Shown here: piece after piece, positions 49,430 through 58,552 of the stretch | Position numbering within the stretch: the stretch's first letter is position 1 | Layout of the letters: each line of letters opens with the position of its first letter | DNA from: Glycomyces amatae | GTDB taxonomy: Bacteria; Actinomycetota; Actinomycetes; Mycobacteriales; Micromonosporaceae | Assembly (NCBI RefSeq): GCF_020991375.1 | Contig: NZ_JAJLQZ010000015.1 | Span: 1 to 64,000, forward strand | Length of the DNA stretch: 64,000 nucleotides | Reading direction: 5' to 3' | The notes under the pieces: model-generated | Told to the model about the DNA's origin: nothing | The model's database searches: none | Seen by the model: only the letters and a program-made list of their open reading frames with translations | Program-made: the position numbers and the translations under genes

Positions 49430-50440
49430 TCAGAAGGGGTTGTCGCCGTTCCCGATGCCGAGGACCGGGAGGTACATGCGCTCGCCGTCGGCGGTGAAGC
49501 CGTCGTAGACGATGTCGAACAGGTCCTGGATGCCGAAGGCGCGCAGGGCGTCCACCATCATGTGCGCGGCCTGGTTGGTCGCGGTGCGATCGGAGGAGTT
49601 GAAGCTGCGCGACCAGTTGGGCTGGTTGCCGCTGGGGGCGCGGAAGCCCATGCTCGGGAGGTTCGAGAGCCCCGAGCGCCAGGCGCCGCTGACGGCGGCG
49701 CTGGCCTCCACGCGCAGGCCGTCGTCGACGAACGCGGCGACGTACCGGGCGGACCAGTCGCCGGTGCGGAGCAGGACGGTGCCGGAGGTGTCGACGACGG
49801 AGACGTCGGCGGCCATGTCGGCCAGGAGCGAGGAGAGGCGCTCGGTGAACTCGCCCATGTCGTGGCAGGCGGGCTCGGGCGGGCGCTGGCCGGCGCGGGC
49901 GTAGGCGGACCAGCCGGAGACGTCGCCCTTGCCGACGGCGTGGGCCTCGAGCTGCTCGAAGAGGTCGGGCGAGAGCAGGCGCAGCGTCACGCCGCCGTGG
50001 AAGCGGCGCAGGTGCAGCTCGAACAGGAGGCCGTCGCGGTACCAGCGGACCCAGGGGCCGCCGTCGCCGCCGCGGACCTCGGGGGCGCCGAGCTCGTTCA
50101 TCATGGTGCGCAGGACTTCGCGGAAGATGAGGGTGCGGTGGTTCTCGCCCTGGCGGCCGCGTTCGGCCGAGCGCAGGACCATGACCTCGATGGAGTAGAA
50201 GTCGGCGCGGCCGTGGACGGGGGTCTGGGGCGGGACCGAGTCGGCGATGGCGTTGCCGGTGTCGTAGCCGGTCTCGGCGCGCCACATGCCGATGTCGACC
50301 TCGGCGGAGCGGACCTGCCAGCCCAGGTCGGTCATGCCGCGCTGGAGGTCGGCCTTGCTCCAGCGCCCGAAGTCGGTCTTCCTGGCACGGCGGAGCAGGT
50401 CGACGAGCTGCGCTTCACTGATCCGATGTGTGCCGAGCAT
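49430..50440 (-). CDS. Uncharacterised protein
   Basis: About 336 residues from ATG 50440 (TTG 50455 possible). I do not recognise a family. The chain is mixed alpha/beta with no signal peptide or membrane helix; it has two similar-looking halves around an SVVDTSG stretch, as in proteins of type III chaperone-like or YbjN-like fold. Divergent from the DUF3159 gene. Confidence 0.6.
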   Translation of the reverse strand: MLGTHRISEAQLVDLLRRARKTDFGRWSKADLQRGMTDLGWQVRSAEVDIGMWRAETGYDTGNAIADSVPPQTPVHGRADFYSIEVMVLRSAERGRQGENHRTLIFREVLRTMMNELGAPEVRGGDGGPWVRWYRDGLLFELHLRRFHGGVTLRLLSPDLFEQLEAHAVGKGDVSGWSAYARAGQRPPEPACHDMGEFTERLSSLLADMAADVSVVDTSGTVLLRTGDWSARYVAAFVDDGLRVEASAAVSGAWRSGLSNLPSMGFRAPSGNQPNWSRSFNSSDRTATNQAAHMMVDALRAFGIQDLFDIVYDGFTADGERMYLPVLGIGNGDNPF

Positions 50441-50504
50441 CCGGTACCGTGCCAATCCGTCCGTAGGTGGGGCTGCGGGTCTGACACCCCGCGTGCCACT
50501 GCGG

Positions 50505-50523
50505 TTAGGGTAGCCTTGCCTGT
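50505..50523. promoter_or_regulatory. Iron-box-like site before DUF3159
   Basis: TTAGGGTAGCCTTGCCTGT matches 13 of 19 positions of the IdeR/DtxR consensus, in the 113 bases between two divergent genes. Confidence 0.4.
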
Positions 50524-50553
50524 CATAGCGGATCGAGAAGCGGGGGTCGGCAG

Positions 50554-51237
50554 TTGTCCGATACTGTGCGGCAAGACACCCTTGTCAGCCTACTAGGCGG
50601 CAGGCGCGGCGCCTTCGACGCCACCGCCCCGCTCGTGGTGTTCATCCTCACCTGGCTCCTGACGAGCGACTCGATCGGCTGGGCCGCAGCGGCCTCCCTG
50701 GCGAGCGCGGGAGCGATCGCGGCAGTGCGGCTCGGGCAGCGCCGCAAGCCGCGGGCGGTGGTCCTGGGACTGCTGAGCGTCGCGGTGGCGTGCCTCGTCG
50801 TGCTCTACACCGGACGGGCGCAGGACATCCTGCTCCCCCGCATCGTCTCGAACGCCGCCAGCGCGCTGGTGTGGGCGGGCTTCATCGTCTTCCGCAGGCC
50901 GCTGCTGGGGCTGATCGCGGGCGGGCTGCTGGGCCAGCGCACGAGCTGGCGGCGGGACCCGGACCTGCTGCGCGCCTACTCGCTGGCGTCGTGGGCGTGG
51001 GTGGCGATGTACGCCCTCCGGGTAGCGGTCCTGACCCCGTTCTGGAACAGCGACCGGGACGACCTGGCGGTGATAGGCGGAGGGGTGGCCCAGGTCCTCC
51101 TCTCCTGGCCGCTGCTGGTCCTGTGCCTGGCGGTGAGCGGCTGGATCATGAAGGCGGCCCTCCCGAAGAACCACCCGGGCCTGCGGCACCCGGTGGTCCC
51201 CGCTGAGGATTCGGCTCCGGAGAAGACGGCTTCTTAA
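50554..51237 (+). CDS. DUF3159 membrane protein
   Basis: 227 residues with about six hydrophobic segments and the conserved DUF3159 motif FRRPLLG. TTG start at 50554. Family restricted to actinobacteria; function unknown. The iron-box-like site upstream suggests metal-linked control, which is weak evidence. Confidence 0.75.
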   Translation: MSDTVRQDTLVSLLGGRRGAFDATAPLVVFILTWLLTSDSIGWAAAASLASAGAIAAVRLGQRRKPRAVVLGLLSVAVACLVVLYTGRAQDILLPRIVSNAASALVWAGFIVFRRPLLGLIAGGLLGQRTSWRRDPDLLRAYSLASWAWVAMYALRVAVLTPFWNSDRDDLAVIGGGVAQVLLSWPLLVLCLAVSGWIMKAALPKNHPGLRHPVVPAEDSAPEKTAS

Positions 51238-51317
51238 CCGGGCTCCCTTCCGCCACAGTTGCAGCAGTTTTCAGTCAGATCAACGACGTTCGCTGTTCCG
51301 GAACCGCTTCGTCGTTA

Positions 51318-51333
51318 AGTGCAGATTTACACT
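51318..51333. promoter_or_regulatory. Promoter and possible autoregulatory site of CRP-like gene 1
   Basis: AGTGCAGATTTACACT: AGTG and CACT arms over the -10 TACACT, which stands 7 bases before the ATG. The same TTACACT-N-AACT promoter precedes CRP-like gene 2. Confidence 0.5.
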
Positions 51334-51340
51334 CAACTGT

Positions 51341-52015
51341 ATGAGCTGGGTGACAGAGCAGAGGCACGAGCCGTTAATCCACGAGTCCGAGTTCGACTCG
51401 CTCGGACCGGGAGTGCACCGCGTCTCCTACCCGGAGAAGACGCTTCTGGTGCGCGACGGCGACCGCTCTGATTTCGTCCTGTTCCTCATCGAGGGCTACG
51501 CCAAGTCGGTGATCCACCGACCTGAATGCATCCTCGGCATTCACAGACCCGGACTGCTGGTGGGCGAACTCGCCGCCCTCACCAGCCGGCCCCGTTCGGC
51601 AGATCTGGTCGCCTTGACCGACATCGAGGCGCTGTTCATTCCAGCGGACACGTTCATAAAGCGCATAGCCGGCGGCGGCCCGCTGGCCGTGGCCGTCACC
51701 CAGCGGCTCGCCGAACGAGTGCAGGCCTTCGGGGAGCGTGTCGAGTCGATCACCGGCGCCGAACAGAAACTGGCACGGGCGGTGCTCGACATCATCCAGT
51801 CGGGGATCGCCGCGAACACCGGTGACGGCCTGGAGCTGACAGGGTTCAACCAGCGAGACCTCGCCTCCCTCGCGGGGATCCCCAGGGAGTCGGTCTCGGC
51901 GATCCTGAAACCGCTCAAGGCGAAAGGCGCCGTCACCACGGGACGGTACCGCATCACGATCCACGATCCCGGCCATTTCGAAGCCATCGCCCAGCGCGTC
52001 GACCACGCGCTCTGA
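51341..52015 (+). CDS. CRP-like regulator 1 (cyclic nucleotide-binding plus HTH)
   Basis: 224 residues. The N-terminal cyclic-nucleotide-binding domain has an intact phosphate-binding cassette (GELAALTSRPRSAD) and the C-terminal winged helix contains FNQRDLASLAGIPRESVSAI. No FNR-type cysteine cluster. The phosphate cassette Arg suggests it binds a cyclic nucleotide; the ligand is not known. Leaderless ATG 51341, 7 bases after TACACT. A 62-residue membrane peptide gene follows 24 bases downstream. Confidence 0.88.
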   Translation: MSWVTEQRHEPLIHESEFDSLGPGVHRVSYPEKTLLVRDGDRSDFVLFLIEGYAKSVIHRPECILGIHRPGLLVGELAALTSRPRSADLVALTDIEALFIPADTFIKRIAGGGPLAVAVTQRLAERVQAFGERVESITGAEQKLARAVLDIIQSGIAANTGDGLELTGFNQRDLASLAGIPRESVSAILKPLKAKGAVTTGRYRITIHDPGHFEAIAQRVDHAL

Positions 52016-52039
52016 CCAGTGTGAACCAGGTGATCCAAG

Positions 52040-52228
52040 ATGTTCCACCTCGAGTTGACCTACCTTTACATCGCTGCGCTGACGATCTCCGCCGTTGCGG
52101 TGACCGCGAAGGCCTGGTTCGACTACAAGTCGGTTCGCTACCGGGAGGACACCAAACGGCTTCGACAGCCCCGGCCCGCGCGGCTCGAGCCGTCGCAGCT
52201 CGACGCCCCCGACCCAGAAGAAGAATGA
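52040..52228 (+). CDS. Small single-pass membrane peptide after CRP-like gene 1
   Basis: 62 residues: one hydrophobic helix (LYIAALTISAVAVTAKAWF) and a long charged cytoplasmic tail ending EEE. Start ATG 52040 is 24 bases after the regulator's stop, so co-transcription is likely. No family recognised. The 200 bases that follow contain nothing besides the next promoter. Confidence 0.55.
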   Translation: MFHLELTYLYIAALTISAVAVTAKAWFDYKSVRYREDTKRLRQPRPARLEPSQLDAPDPEEE

Positions 52229-52432
52229 ACCCGCCGGGACCGCTGCCGAACGACCATTCGGCCTGCGATGCCCGGTCGCCCTCAGGGGAAGGCCGCATCA
52301 GACCGAACCGCCCTTGAGACCCGTGTCCGTTCCCGGCGAACCGACGCTGAAGGGCTTCCCCGCTTCCACGCCCTGGCCGCATTCGGTGAGTCCGATTGCC
52401 GACAAAAGGAAGTGTTGAAGCTGCGATTTTGA

Positions 52433-52450
52433 AGTGTGAATTCTTACACT
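52433..52450. promoter_or_regulatory. Promoter and possible operator of CRP-like gene 2
   Basis: AGTGTGAATTCTTACACT has perfect AGTGT/ACACT arms over an 8-base spacer; the right arm is the -10 TACACT, 7 bases before the ATG. It fits a CRP-type site, so autoregulation or cross-regulation by the neighbours is plausible. Confidence 0.5.
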
Positions 52451-52457
52451 GAACTAC

Positions 52458-53147
52458 ATGGAACACACTACTGCGGATTGGGGCGAACTCCTCACCGACG
52501 AAGAGTTCACCGAACTCGCCGAGCAGGGGCATCGGGTGGCCTACCCGGCCGGCACGGTGGTGATCCGCCAAGGCGAGGTCTCGGACTTCGTCCTCTACAT
52601 CCTCAAGGGGCATACCAAGGCAGTACTCCAACCGAACAGTGAAACCGTCGAGTTCCACGGCCCGGGACAGCTAGTCGGCGAGTTCTCCTCGCTGACCGGC
52701 ACCCCTCGATCGGCCGACGTCCACGCGGTGACAGGAGTCGAGGCCCTGCTGGTGCCAGGCCAGGTTTGGCGGGACTTCATCGCGACCCATGCGCGATCCG
52801 CCTGCGCGCACTACTCGGCATTGGCCAGGCGCCTCCTCGAGCAGGACAGCGCCAGCGGACTGTCCTACACGAGCAGCGAGCGCCGTGTCGCCAAGGCGGT
52901 CCTGAAGCTCATCGAGGCCGGGCTGGGGGTCGCTACCGACGACGGCATCGCCATCCGGGGTTTCAACCAGCGTGAGATCGCGAGCATCGCCAAGGTCTCG
53001 CGGGAATCTGCGGCGGCCGTACTGCGGCAACTGCGTGAAGCAGGGGTGGTCTCGACCGCTCGAGCGCTGGTGACGGTCCACGATCTGGCCGCTCTGGAGC
53101 GGTTCGCCGATCGGGACAAGGTTCCTTACCAACGGAAAGAGCAGTGA
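52458..53147 (+). CDS. CRP-like regulator 2 (cyclic nucleotide-binding plus HTH)
   Basis: 229 residues, same architecture as the first copy: phosphate-binding cassette GEFSSLTGTPRSADV and HTH with FNQREIASIAKVSRESAAAV. The two proteins are clearly paralogous but diverged. Leaderless ATG. Its stop overlaps the GTG of a tiny membrane peptide. This two-regulator, two-peptide layout is repeated and not one I know. Confidence 0.88.
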   Translation: MEHTTADWGELLTDEEFTELAEQGHRVAYPAGTVVIRQGEVSDFVLYILKGHTKAVLQPNSETVEFHGPGQLVGEFSSLTGTPRSADVHAVTGVEALLVPGQVWRDFIATHARSACAHYSALARRLLEQDSASGLSYTSSERRVAKAVLKLIEAGLGVATDDGIAIRGFNQREIASIAKVSRESAAAVLRQLREAGVVSTARALVTVHDLAALERFADRDKVPYQRKEQ

Positions 53148-53248
53148 TCGCGATGGGACTCCTGGGCCTCGGCGCAACGGCTTTGCCCGCCCTGATCGCG
53201 GCTTCGGCGGCATTGATGATGCACGCCCGGATCCACCATCGCGCATGA
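53144..53248 (+). CDS. Micro-membrane peptide coupled to CRP-like gene 2
   Basis: 34 codons from GTG 53144, overlapping the regulator's stop (GTGA), or 31 from ATG 53153. The product is one hydrophobic helix (LGLGATALPALIAASAALMM) with a His/Arg tail. Coupling and composition support translation; size and lack of homology leave it uncertain. Confidence 0.45.
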   Translation: MIAMGLLGLGATALPALIAASAALMMHARIHHRA

Positions 53249-53394
53249 AGGCACGTGAGCGGGTGGGAGGCGATAGGCTCGAGCCGCTCGTCGGCGACTG
53301 CGCTCTGGCAGAACGGGAAGCTCCGGTCATGAAGACGGATCGACGTTCTGGAACCAATACCACTACGGACATCTCATGAAGCGGGACATCGACC

Positions 53395-54039
53395 TTGAAA
53401 CTGCGTCGCGGCGCCACCTTCGACGGCGCCGATTTGATCGGCCTGGTCTGGCGCTTGGTACGCGATCACGATTTCGATCCCGCCGAGTTCGTCCTCGCCG
53501 GTAGCGCGCGCCTCTGGCAGGAAGGCTTCCTGCCGCAGCTCTCCGATCTCGACCTGGTGGCCATCGGATCCACATGGGACACCGCCTGGGATATGGCCGT
53601 CGACGGACAGGCCGAGTTCGGCGAGGGCACTCTCAACCATGCGAAGACCGTGCGCATGTTCGAATCGCGGATCGAGATATACAACGCCTGGATTCCGCCG
53701 CACAGCGACCCGCACCGGCTGGTCGACGAGGCGGATCAGATCCGGGGCCTGCTGTACCTGCCGCTGTGGACCGTAGTCGATTACAAAACCCGGCTCGACA
53801 GGCCGAAGGACCGCGACGACCTGGCGCTGTTGCGCTCGTCGAGCGGGACGGCGAGGTTCACGGGGTCCTGCATCGCAGACCGCTCCGGGGCCGGTCAGGA
53901 GACGGCCTCGAGCACGGCCATCGTCCCGACGAGCGCGATCACGATCCCGGATCCCATGACCGAGACGCGAAGCCACCAGAACTTCCAGTGCGCGATGCGG
54001 TTGACGAGCGCCACCTCCGCCGCCAATGACTCGAGGTGA
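53395..54039 (+). pseudogene. Nucleotidyltransferase-like gene, probably damaged
   Basis: The frame reads a nucleotidyltransferase-like domain: GSARLWQEGFLPQLSDLDLV gives the GS...SDLDL metal-binding pattern, and RPKDRDDLALL is typical of the C-terminal end of such domains. After about residue 150 the frame continues into a Ser/Thr-rich tail that overlaps the convergent gene by 145 bases, suggesting the natural stop was lost. A better start, ATG 53376, is in a different frame, which hints at a 5' frameshift. TTG 53395 is the in-frame start. It may be a remnant of an antibiotic-modifying or toxin-type transferase; the family member cannot be named. Confidence 0.5.
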
Positions 54040-54410
54040 CGGTCCTCGTCGCCCGCATTGAGCCTCGCCGACCCGAGGATCGCGGCCGGGTCTTCCGCAG
54101 CCGACCGCTGCGCGTCGCCCAAGCGGGGCCACACCGCGGTCCCGAGCGCGAGGAGGACCAAGAGCATGCCTGCGGCCGCCGTCCAGGCCAGGACCTCGGC
54201 CGCGGAACGGAGGTCGACCGCGGCGCCCGAGGCGAACAGCACGGCCCCGCCGGCGAACAGGCCGGACCCGAGCAGGCTGGCTTTGAAATCGGCCTGCGAA
54301 GTCTGGTTCCTGGCGGCTTCCAGGTCCCTTTGGAGCAGGTCGCGCGGCGTCACCGGAGGTGCCGGCTCGGATCGCGGCGCGGCGTCGCGGAGGTGGAGGT
54401 GGATTTCCAT
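53895..54410 (-). CDS. PycTM-like membrane protein (Pycsar effector domain)
   Basis: 171 residues. A helix with QADFKASLL (the D-x-K-A motif) leads into two membrane helices (about 45-68 and 72-95), followed by a soluble helical region and a third hydrophobic segment near the end. This matches the PycTM domain of cyclic-nucleotide-activated Pycsar effectors, which are membrane-disrupting. No cyclase is encoded next to it here. The gene faces the damaged nucleotidyltransferase and overlaps it. Confidence 0.6.
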   Translation of the reverse strand: MEIHLHLRDAAPRSEPAPPVTPRDLLQRDLEAARNQTSQADFKASLLGSGLFAGGAVLFASGAAVDLRSAAEVLAWTAAAGMLLVLLALGTAVWPRLGDAQRSAAEDPAAILGSARLNAGDEDRHLESLAAEVALVNRIAHWKFWWLRVSVMGSGIVIALVGTMAVLEAVS

Positions 54411-54486
54411 GCGAAGTCGGACTCTCTGTCGAGGGGTGCGCGCGGGGCCGCCGGATGCGGCCCCGCTCGACTTCGATTGTGCGGTA

Positions 54487-56481
54487 TCACGAACGCTCGC
54501 GGATGACCGCGGTTTCTCCTGGATCGAGGATTCCCTTTGCGGCCCAGGGCCTGCCGGTGAGGAGGTCGTCGCCTTCTGCTGGGACTTCGGCGGGTTCGGT
54601 GCCGTGGTTGATGGCGAAGAGGTACGACCGACCGTCCTCGTGGCGGCGCCGCACCAGTTCCAGGTTCGGTGCGGCCCCGGGGAAGTCGGGTTCGACGCCC
54701 ACCTTGGTCAGGAAGGCCTCCAGGTCCGCCGGGCGGGTCGCCGTGTACCAGACTTCGCCTCGGCCGAGTTCGCGGCGGAAGAGCGCCCCTGTGGACGGGT
54801 ACTCGGTGAAGGACGCGACCACTTCGGCGTCGATCGGCTGGGCCGCTTCGGACCAGGTTCGGCCTTCTGAGCCGTCGTCGAGGCCGATCGCCTCGCCCTC
54901 GGCGAGCGGTGCGAACTCCTCGATCCGCACTCCGATCAGGTCGCGCAGGGCGCCCGGGAGGCCCGGGTGGACGTGGTCGTTGCGGTCCACGATGCCCGAG
55001 TACGGGCCGACGACGAGGGTGCCGCCGCCCTCGACGTAGGCGCGCAGGTTCGCGTCGCTCTCCAGGACGTAGAGGTGCGGGGCGAGGACGTACTCGTAAC
55101 CGCTCAGGTCCCACGCGGGGTTGACCAGGTCGGTCGTGACCCCCTTGCGCCACAGGGCCGCGTGCCACCGGCGCAGTTCGGGGTAGGTGGTCATGTGCGC
55201 CGAGGGCTGGCCCGGCGTGTTCGCCGCCCAGGCCGACTCGAAGTCGAGGAGGACGGCCGCCCTGGCGACCACGGTGGAGCCCTTCACCTCGGCGATGCGC
55301 CCCAGCCGGGCGCCGAACTCCTTGACCTCGCGCCAGGACTTCGCCTCGGTGCCGCCGTGCGGCAGCATCGCCGAGTGGTAGCGCTCGGCGCCGTAGCGCG
55401 AAGCGCGCCACTGGAAGAACATGACGCCCTCCGAGCCCCGGGCCACATAGGAGAGCGAGTGGCGGATCTGGTCGCCGGGACGCTTGGCGAAGTAGCCCTT
55501 GCGCCAGGCGGAGGAGTTCGCCGACTGCTCCATCAGCAGCCACGGCGAGCCGCCCGCGAGGCCGCGGGAGGCGTCCGCGCCGAAGGCGACCTGGGCGGGC
55601 GCCTCGATGTCGTCGTCGTGCTCGGGGATGAGGTAGTGGTCGGTGGCGACGAGCCGGTTCGGGCCCGTCACGTGCTCGCCCCAGCGGTGGTAGTCCAGGT
55701 GCGAGAAGTTCCCGGTGACCATGAGGTTGGTGGTGATCGGCTTGTCGGGGCTGCGCTCCGCGATGGCGTCGGCCTCGGAGCGGAAGAGCTTCAGGAGGGC
55801 GTCGGAGCCGAAGCGCTGCCAGTCCAGGACGAGCCCCGGGCTCGGGGTCTCGGCGCACAGGCGCGGCGGCAGGACCTGCGACCAGTCCGTGAAGGTCTGG
55901 GACCAGAACGTGGTGCCCCACGCGTCGTTGAGGCCGTCGAGGCCGCCGTGGCGCTCCTGGAGCCAGGCGCGGAAGGCGTCGGCGGCGAGGTCGCAGAAGC
56001 ACGAGCGGTAGTACTCGTTGCCCACGTGCCACATGGCGAGGGCCGGGTGGGCGGCGTAGCGCTCGGCGAGGCGGGAGGCCATCTCGACCACCGCGTCCTG
56101 GAAGGCCGGGGCGTGCGGGCAGTACTCGGCGCGGGCGCCGTAGGCCAGGCGCACGCCTTCGGCGTTCACCGGGAGGGTCTCGGGGTGCGCCTGGGAGAAC
56201 CACGGCGGCGGGGACGCGGTGGAGGTCGCCAGGTCGGCCTTGATCCCGTTGGCGGCGAGGAGGTCCATGACCGCGTCGAGCCGCTCGAAGTCCCAGACGC
56301 CGGGGCCGGGGTTGACGCCCGCCCAGGCGAAGATGTTGACGCTGACGATGTTGACGCCCGCCTCCCGCATGAGGCGGACGTCCTCGTCCCACACCGCGCG
56401 GTCCCACTGCTCGGGGTTGTAGTCGCCGCCGTAGGCGAGGCCGTCGAGGGTGGGGATGATGTCGTTGTTCGGATGTGCCAC
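54487..56481 (-). CDS. GH42 beta-galactosidase-type glycosidase
   Basis: 664 residues from GTG 56481. Acid/base Glu156 (MWHVGNEYY) and nucleophile Glu318 (LLMEQSANS) are present, with the GH42 trimerisation and C-terminal domains. No signal peptide, so it acts on imported sugar. GH42 enzymes act on beta-galactosides and sometimes alpha-L-arabinopyranosides. It is last in the opp operon, which suggests its substrate enters through that importer. It begins 45 bases after oppF; the 54411-54486 gap holds nothing notable. Confidence 0.9.
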   Translation of the reverse strand: MAHPNNDIIPTLDGLAYGGDYNPEQWDRAVWDEDVRLMREAGVNIVSVNIFAWAGVNPGPGVWDFERLDAVMDLLAANGIKADLATSTASPPPWFSQAHPETLPVNAEGVRLAYGARAEYCPHAPAFQDAVVEMASRLAERYAAHPALAMWHVGNEYYRSCFCDLAADAFRAWLQERHGGLDGLNDAWGTTFWSQTFTDWSQVLPPRLCAETPSPGLVLDWQRFGSDALLKLFRSEADAIAERSPDKPITTNLMVTGNFSHLDYHRWGEHVTGPNRLVATDHYLIPEHDDDIEAPAQVAFGADASRGLAGGSPWLLMEQSANSSAWRKGYFAKRPGDQIRHSLSYVARGSEGVMFFQWRASRYGAERYHSAMLPHGGTEAKSWREVKEFGARLGRIAEVKGSTVVARAAVLLDFESAWAANTPGQPSAHMTTYPELRRWHAALWRKGVTTDLVNPAWDLSGYEYVLAPHLYVLESDANLRAYVEGGGTLVVGPYSGIVDRNDHVHPGLPGALRDLIGVRIEEFAPLAEGEAIGLDDGSEGRTWSEAAQPIDAEVVASFTEYPSTGALFRRELGRGEVWYTATRPADLEAFLTKVGVEPDFPGAAPNLELVRRRHEDGRSYLFAINHGTEPAEVPAEGDDLLTGRPWAAKGILDPGETAVIRERS

Positions 56482-56525
56482 TGCGGCGATGCCCTTCGGT
56501 GCCCGTCGAGTCTTGGAAAGCGCAT

Positions 56526-57524
56526 TCAGGAAGTGGTCTCGACGATACCCTGCAAGTCGAGTTCGCCGCGCCGCACGCAGCGGGCGCCGTCCTCCAGGGG
56601 GATCGCCCCGGTGTCGCACCGGCCCGGCTCGGCGTGGCGGCACCGCCGCGCGAACGCGCAGCCCGGCGGCGGGTTCGCCGGATCGGGCAGCTCGTCGGGC
56701 AGGAGGATGCGGCCCCCGCGGCCCTTCAGGGACGGGTCGGGGATCGGCACGGCCGACATGAGCGCCTCGGTGTACGGGTGCTGCGGGCGCTCGTACAGGT
56801 CCGCCGTGGAGGCGAGCTCGACGATCCGCCCGAAGTACATGACCGCGACGCGGTCGGCGAGGTTCTCGACCACCGACAGGTCGTGCGAGATGAACAGGTA
56901 GGTCAGGCCGAACTCGGCCTGGAGCTCCCTGAGCAGGTTGAGGATCTGGGCGCGGACGGACACGTCGAGCGCGCTCACCGGCTCGTCGGCGACCACCAGG
57001 CGCGGGTTGACGATCAGGGCCCGCGCGATGTTGACGCGCTGGCGCTGCCCGCCGGAGAACGCGTGCGGGTAGCGGTCCATGTAGTCGGGGCTCAGGCCCA
57101 CGCGCCGCATCATCGCGGCGATGCGGTCCTCCAGCTCCGATCCCCGGGCCTCGCCGGTGGCCACGAGGGGGTCGCCGATGATCTGCCGCAGCGTGAACCG
57201 CGGGTTCAGCGACGAGAACGGGTCCTGGAAGACCATGCGGATCTGGCGGCGCAGCGGCGCCCGCTCGCGCCCGCCCATGGCCGTCAGGTCCCTGCCCTCG
57301 AACAGGATCGAGCCGCTGGTGGCCTTCTGGGCGCCCACGATGGTGCGCCCGAGCGTGGTCTTGCCGCACCCGGACTCGCCCACGAGCGCGAGGGTCTCCC
57401 CCGCCCTGAGTTCGAGGTCGACGCCGGAGACGGCGTGGTTCTCCACCGTGGTGCGGCCGAGCATGTTGCGGCGCACCGGGAATCGGACGTGGAGGTCGCG
57501 GACCTCCAGCAGCGGTTCGGTCAT
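56526..57524 (-). CDS. Opp-type ABC importer ATPase (OppF-like)
   Basis: 332 residues: Walker [10 protein letters not shown], signature SGGQRQR, Walker [14 protein letters not shown], and the oligopeptide-importer C-terminal Cys cluster (CAFARRC...C) of this family. The ATG overlaps oppD's stop by 4 bases. Confidence 0.93.
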   Translation of the reverse strand: MTEPLLEVRDLHVRFPVRRNMLGRTTVENHAVSGVDLELRAGETLALVGESGCGKTTLGRTIVGAQKATSGSILFEGRDLTAMGGRERAPLRRQIRMVFQDPFSSLNPRFTLRQIIGDPLVATGEARGSELEDRIAAMMRRVGLSPDYMDRYPHAFSGGQRQRVNIARALIVNPRLVVADEPVSALDVSVRAQILNLLRELQAEFGLTYLFISHDLSVVENLADRVAVMYFGRIVELASTADLYERPQHPYTEALMSAVPIPDPSLKGRGGRILLPDELPDPANPPPGCAFARRCRHAEPGRCDTGAIPLEDGARCVRRGELDLQGIVETTS

Positions 57525-58543
57525 GTCCGGGCCTCTTCCGTCTCGTACAGCACGCATTCGGCGGTGCGGCCGCCTCCGAAGTCCACTTCGGGCGGCGCCT
57601 CGACGTCGCACGTGCCCGCGATCGCCTCGGCGCAGCGGGGGTGGAACGAGCAGCCGCCGGGCCGGTGCAGCGGGCCCGGGACCGCGCCGGGGATCGTCGG
57701 CAGGTCCCGGCCGCGGTCGCGCCCGAGCACCGGCACGGAGGCGAGCAGCGCCTTCGTGTAGGGGTGCTTGGGGTCGGCGAACAGCTCCTCCACGCTCGCC
57801 CGCTCCACCACGCGCCCGAGGTACATGACGGCGACCTCGTCGGCGAGCTCGGCGACGACGCCGAGGTCGTGGGTGATGAACATGACCGCCATGTGGTGCT
57901 CGGCCTGGAGGGAGCGGATGAGGTCGAGGATGCGCGCCTGGGTGGTGACGTCGAGCGCGGTGGTCGGCTCGTCGGCGATGAGCAGGGACGGGTTGGCGCA
58001 CAGGGCGATCGCGATCATGACGCGCTGGCACATGCCGCCGGAGAGCTGGAACGGGTAGGCGTCGACGCGGCGGCCCGCGTCGGGGATGCCGACCGTGTCG
58101 AGCAGCTCGATCGCCTTGGCGCGGGCGGCCTTCTTGTCGAGCCCGGTGTGGATGCGGAGGGTCTCGACGAGCTGCGCGCCGACGGTGCGCAGCGGCAGCA
58201 GCGAGGCGGCCGGCTCCTGGAAGATCATGCCGATGTCGCCGCCGCGCAGCTTCTGGAGGCGCTTGTCCTTCGGGTCGAGCGCGAGCACGTCGAAGGGCTC
58301 GCCGGTGCCCTCGAGCAGGTCGCCGTTCCAGGTGATGGTGCCGGCGTCGATGCTGCCGGGCTCCTCGACCAGGCGCAGGATCGAGCGGGCCGTGACGGAC
58401 TTGCCGCAGCCGGACTCGCCGACCACGCAGAGCGTCCTGCCCGCGTGGACGCTGAGGTCGACGCCGTCGACGGCGCGGACCTTCCCGTCGTAGGTGCCGA
58501 AGCTGGTGTGCAGCCCCGAGATCTCAAGCAGTGGTTGCTCCAT
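57521..58543 (-). CDS. Opp-type ABC importer ATPase (OppD-like)
   Basis: 340 residues with Walker [10 protein letters not shown], signature SGGMCQR (Cys in place of the usual Arg/Gln), Walker [14 protein letters not shown] and the FHPRC C-terminal motif. ATG 58543 is chosen (GAGGG upstream), directly after the oppC stop. Confidence 0.92.
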   Translation of the reverse strand: MEQPLLEISGLHTSFGTYDGKVRAVDGVDLSVHAGRTLCVVGESGCGKSVTARSILRLVEEPGSIDAGTITWNGDLLEGTGEPFDVLALDPKDKRLQKLRGGDIGMIFQEPAASLLPLRTVGAQLVETLRIHTGLDKKAARAKAIELLDTVGIPDAGRRVDAYPFQLSGGMCQRVMIAIALCANPSLLIADEPTTALDVTTQARILDLIRSLQAEHHMAVMFITHDLGVVAELADEVAVMYLGRVVERASVEELFADPKHPYTKALLASVPVLGRDRGRDLPTIPGAVPGPLHRPGGCSFHPRCAEAIAGTCDVEAPPEVDFGGGRTAECVLYETEEART

Positions 58544-58552
58544 CGCCCTCAC

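Noticed and set aside
51341-53147. Oxygen-sensing FNR identity for the two CRP-like proteins
   Set aside because: No N-terminal cysteine cluster, and both have a cyclic-nucleotide phosphate cassette, so CRP-type is the better label.
51318-54410. A complete Pycsar or CBASS defence system
   Set aside because: No cyclase with intact catalytic residues is present; only an effector-like protein and a damaged nucleotidyltransferase-like frame were found.
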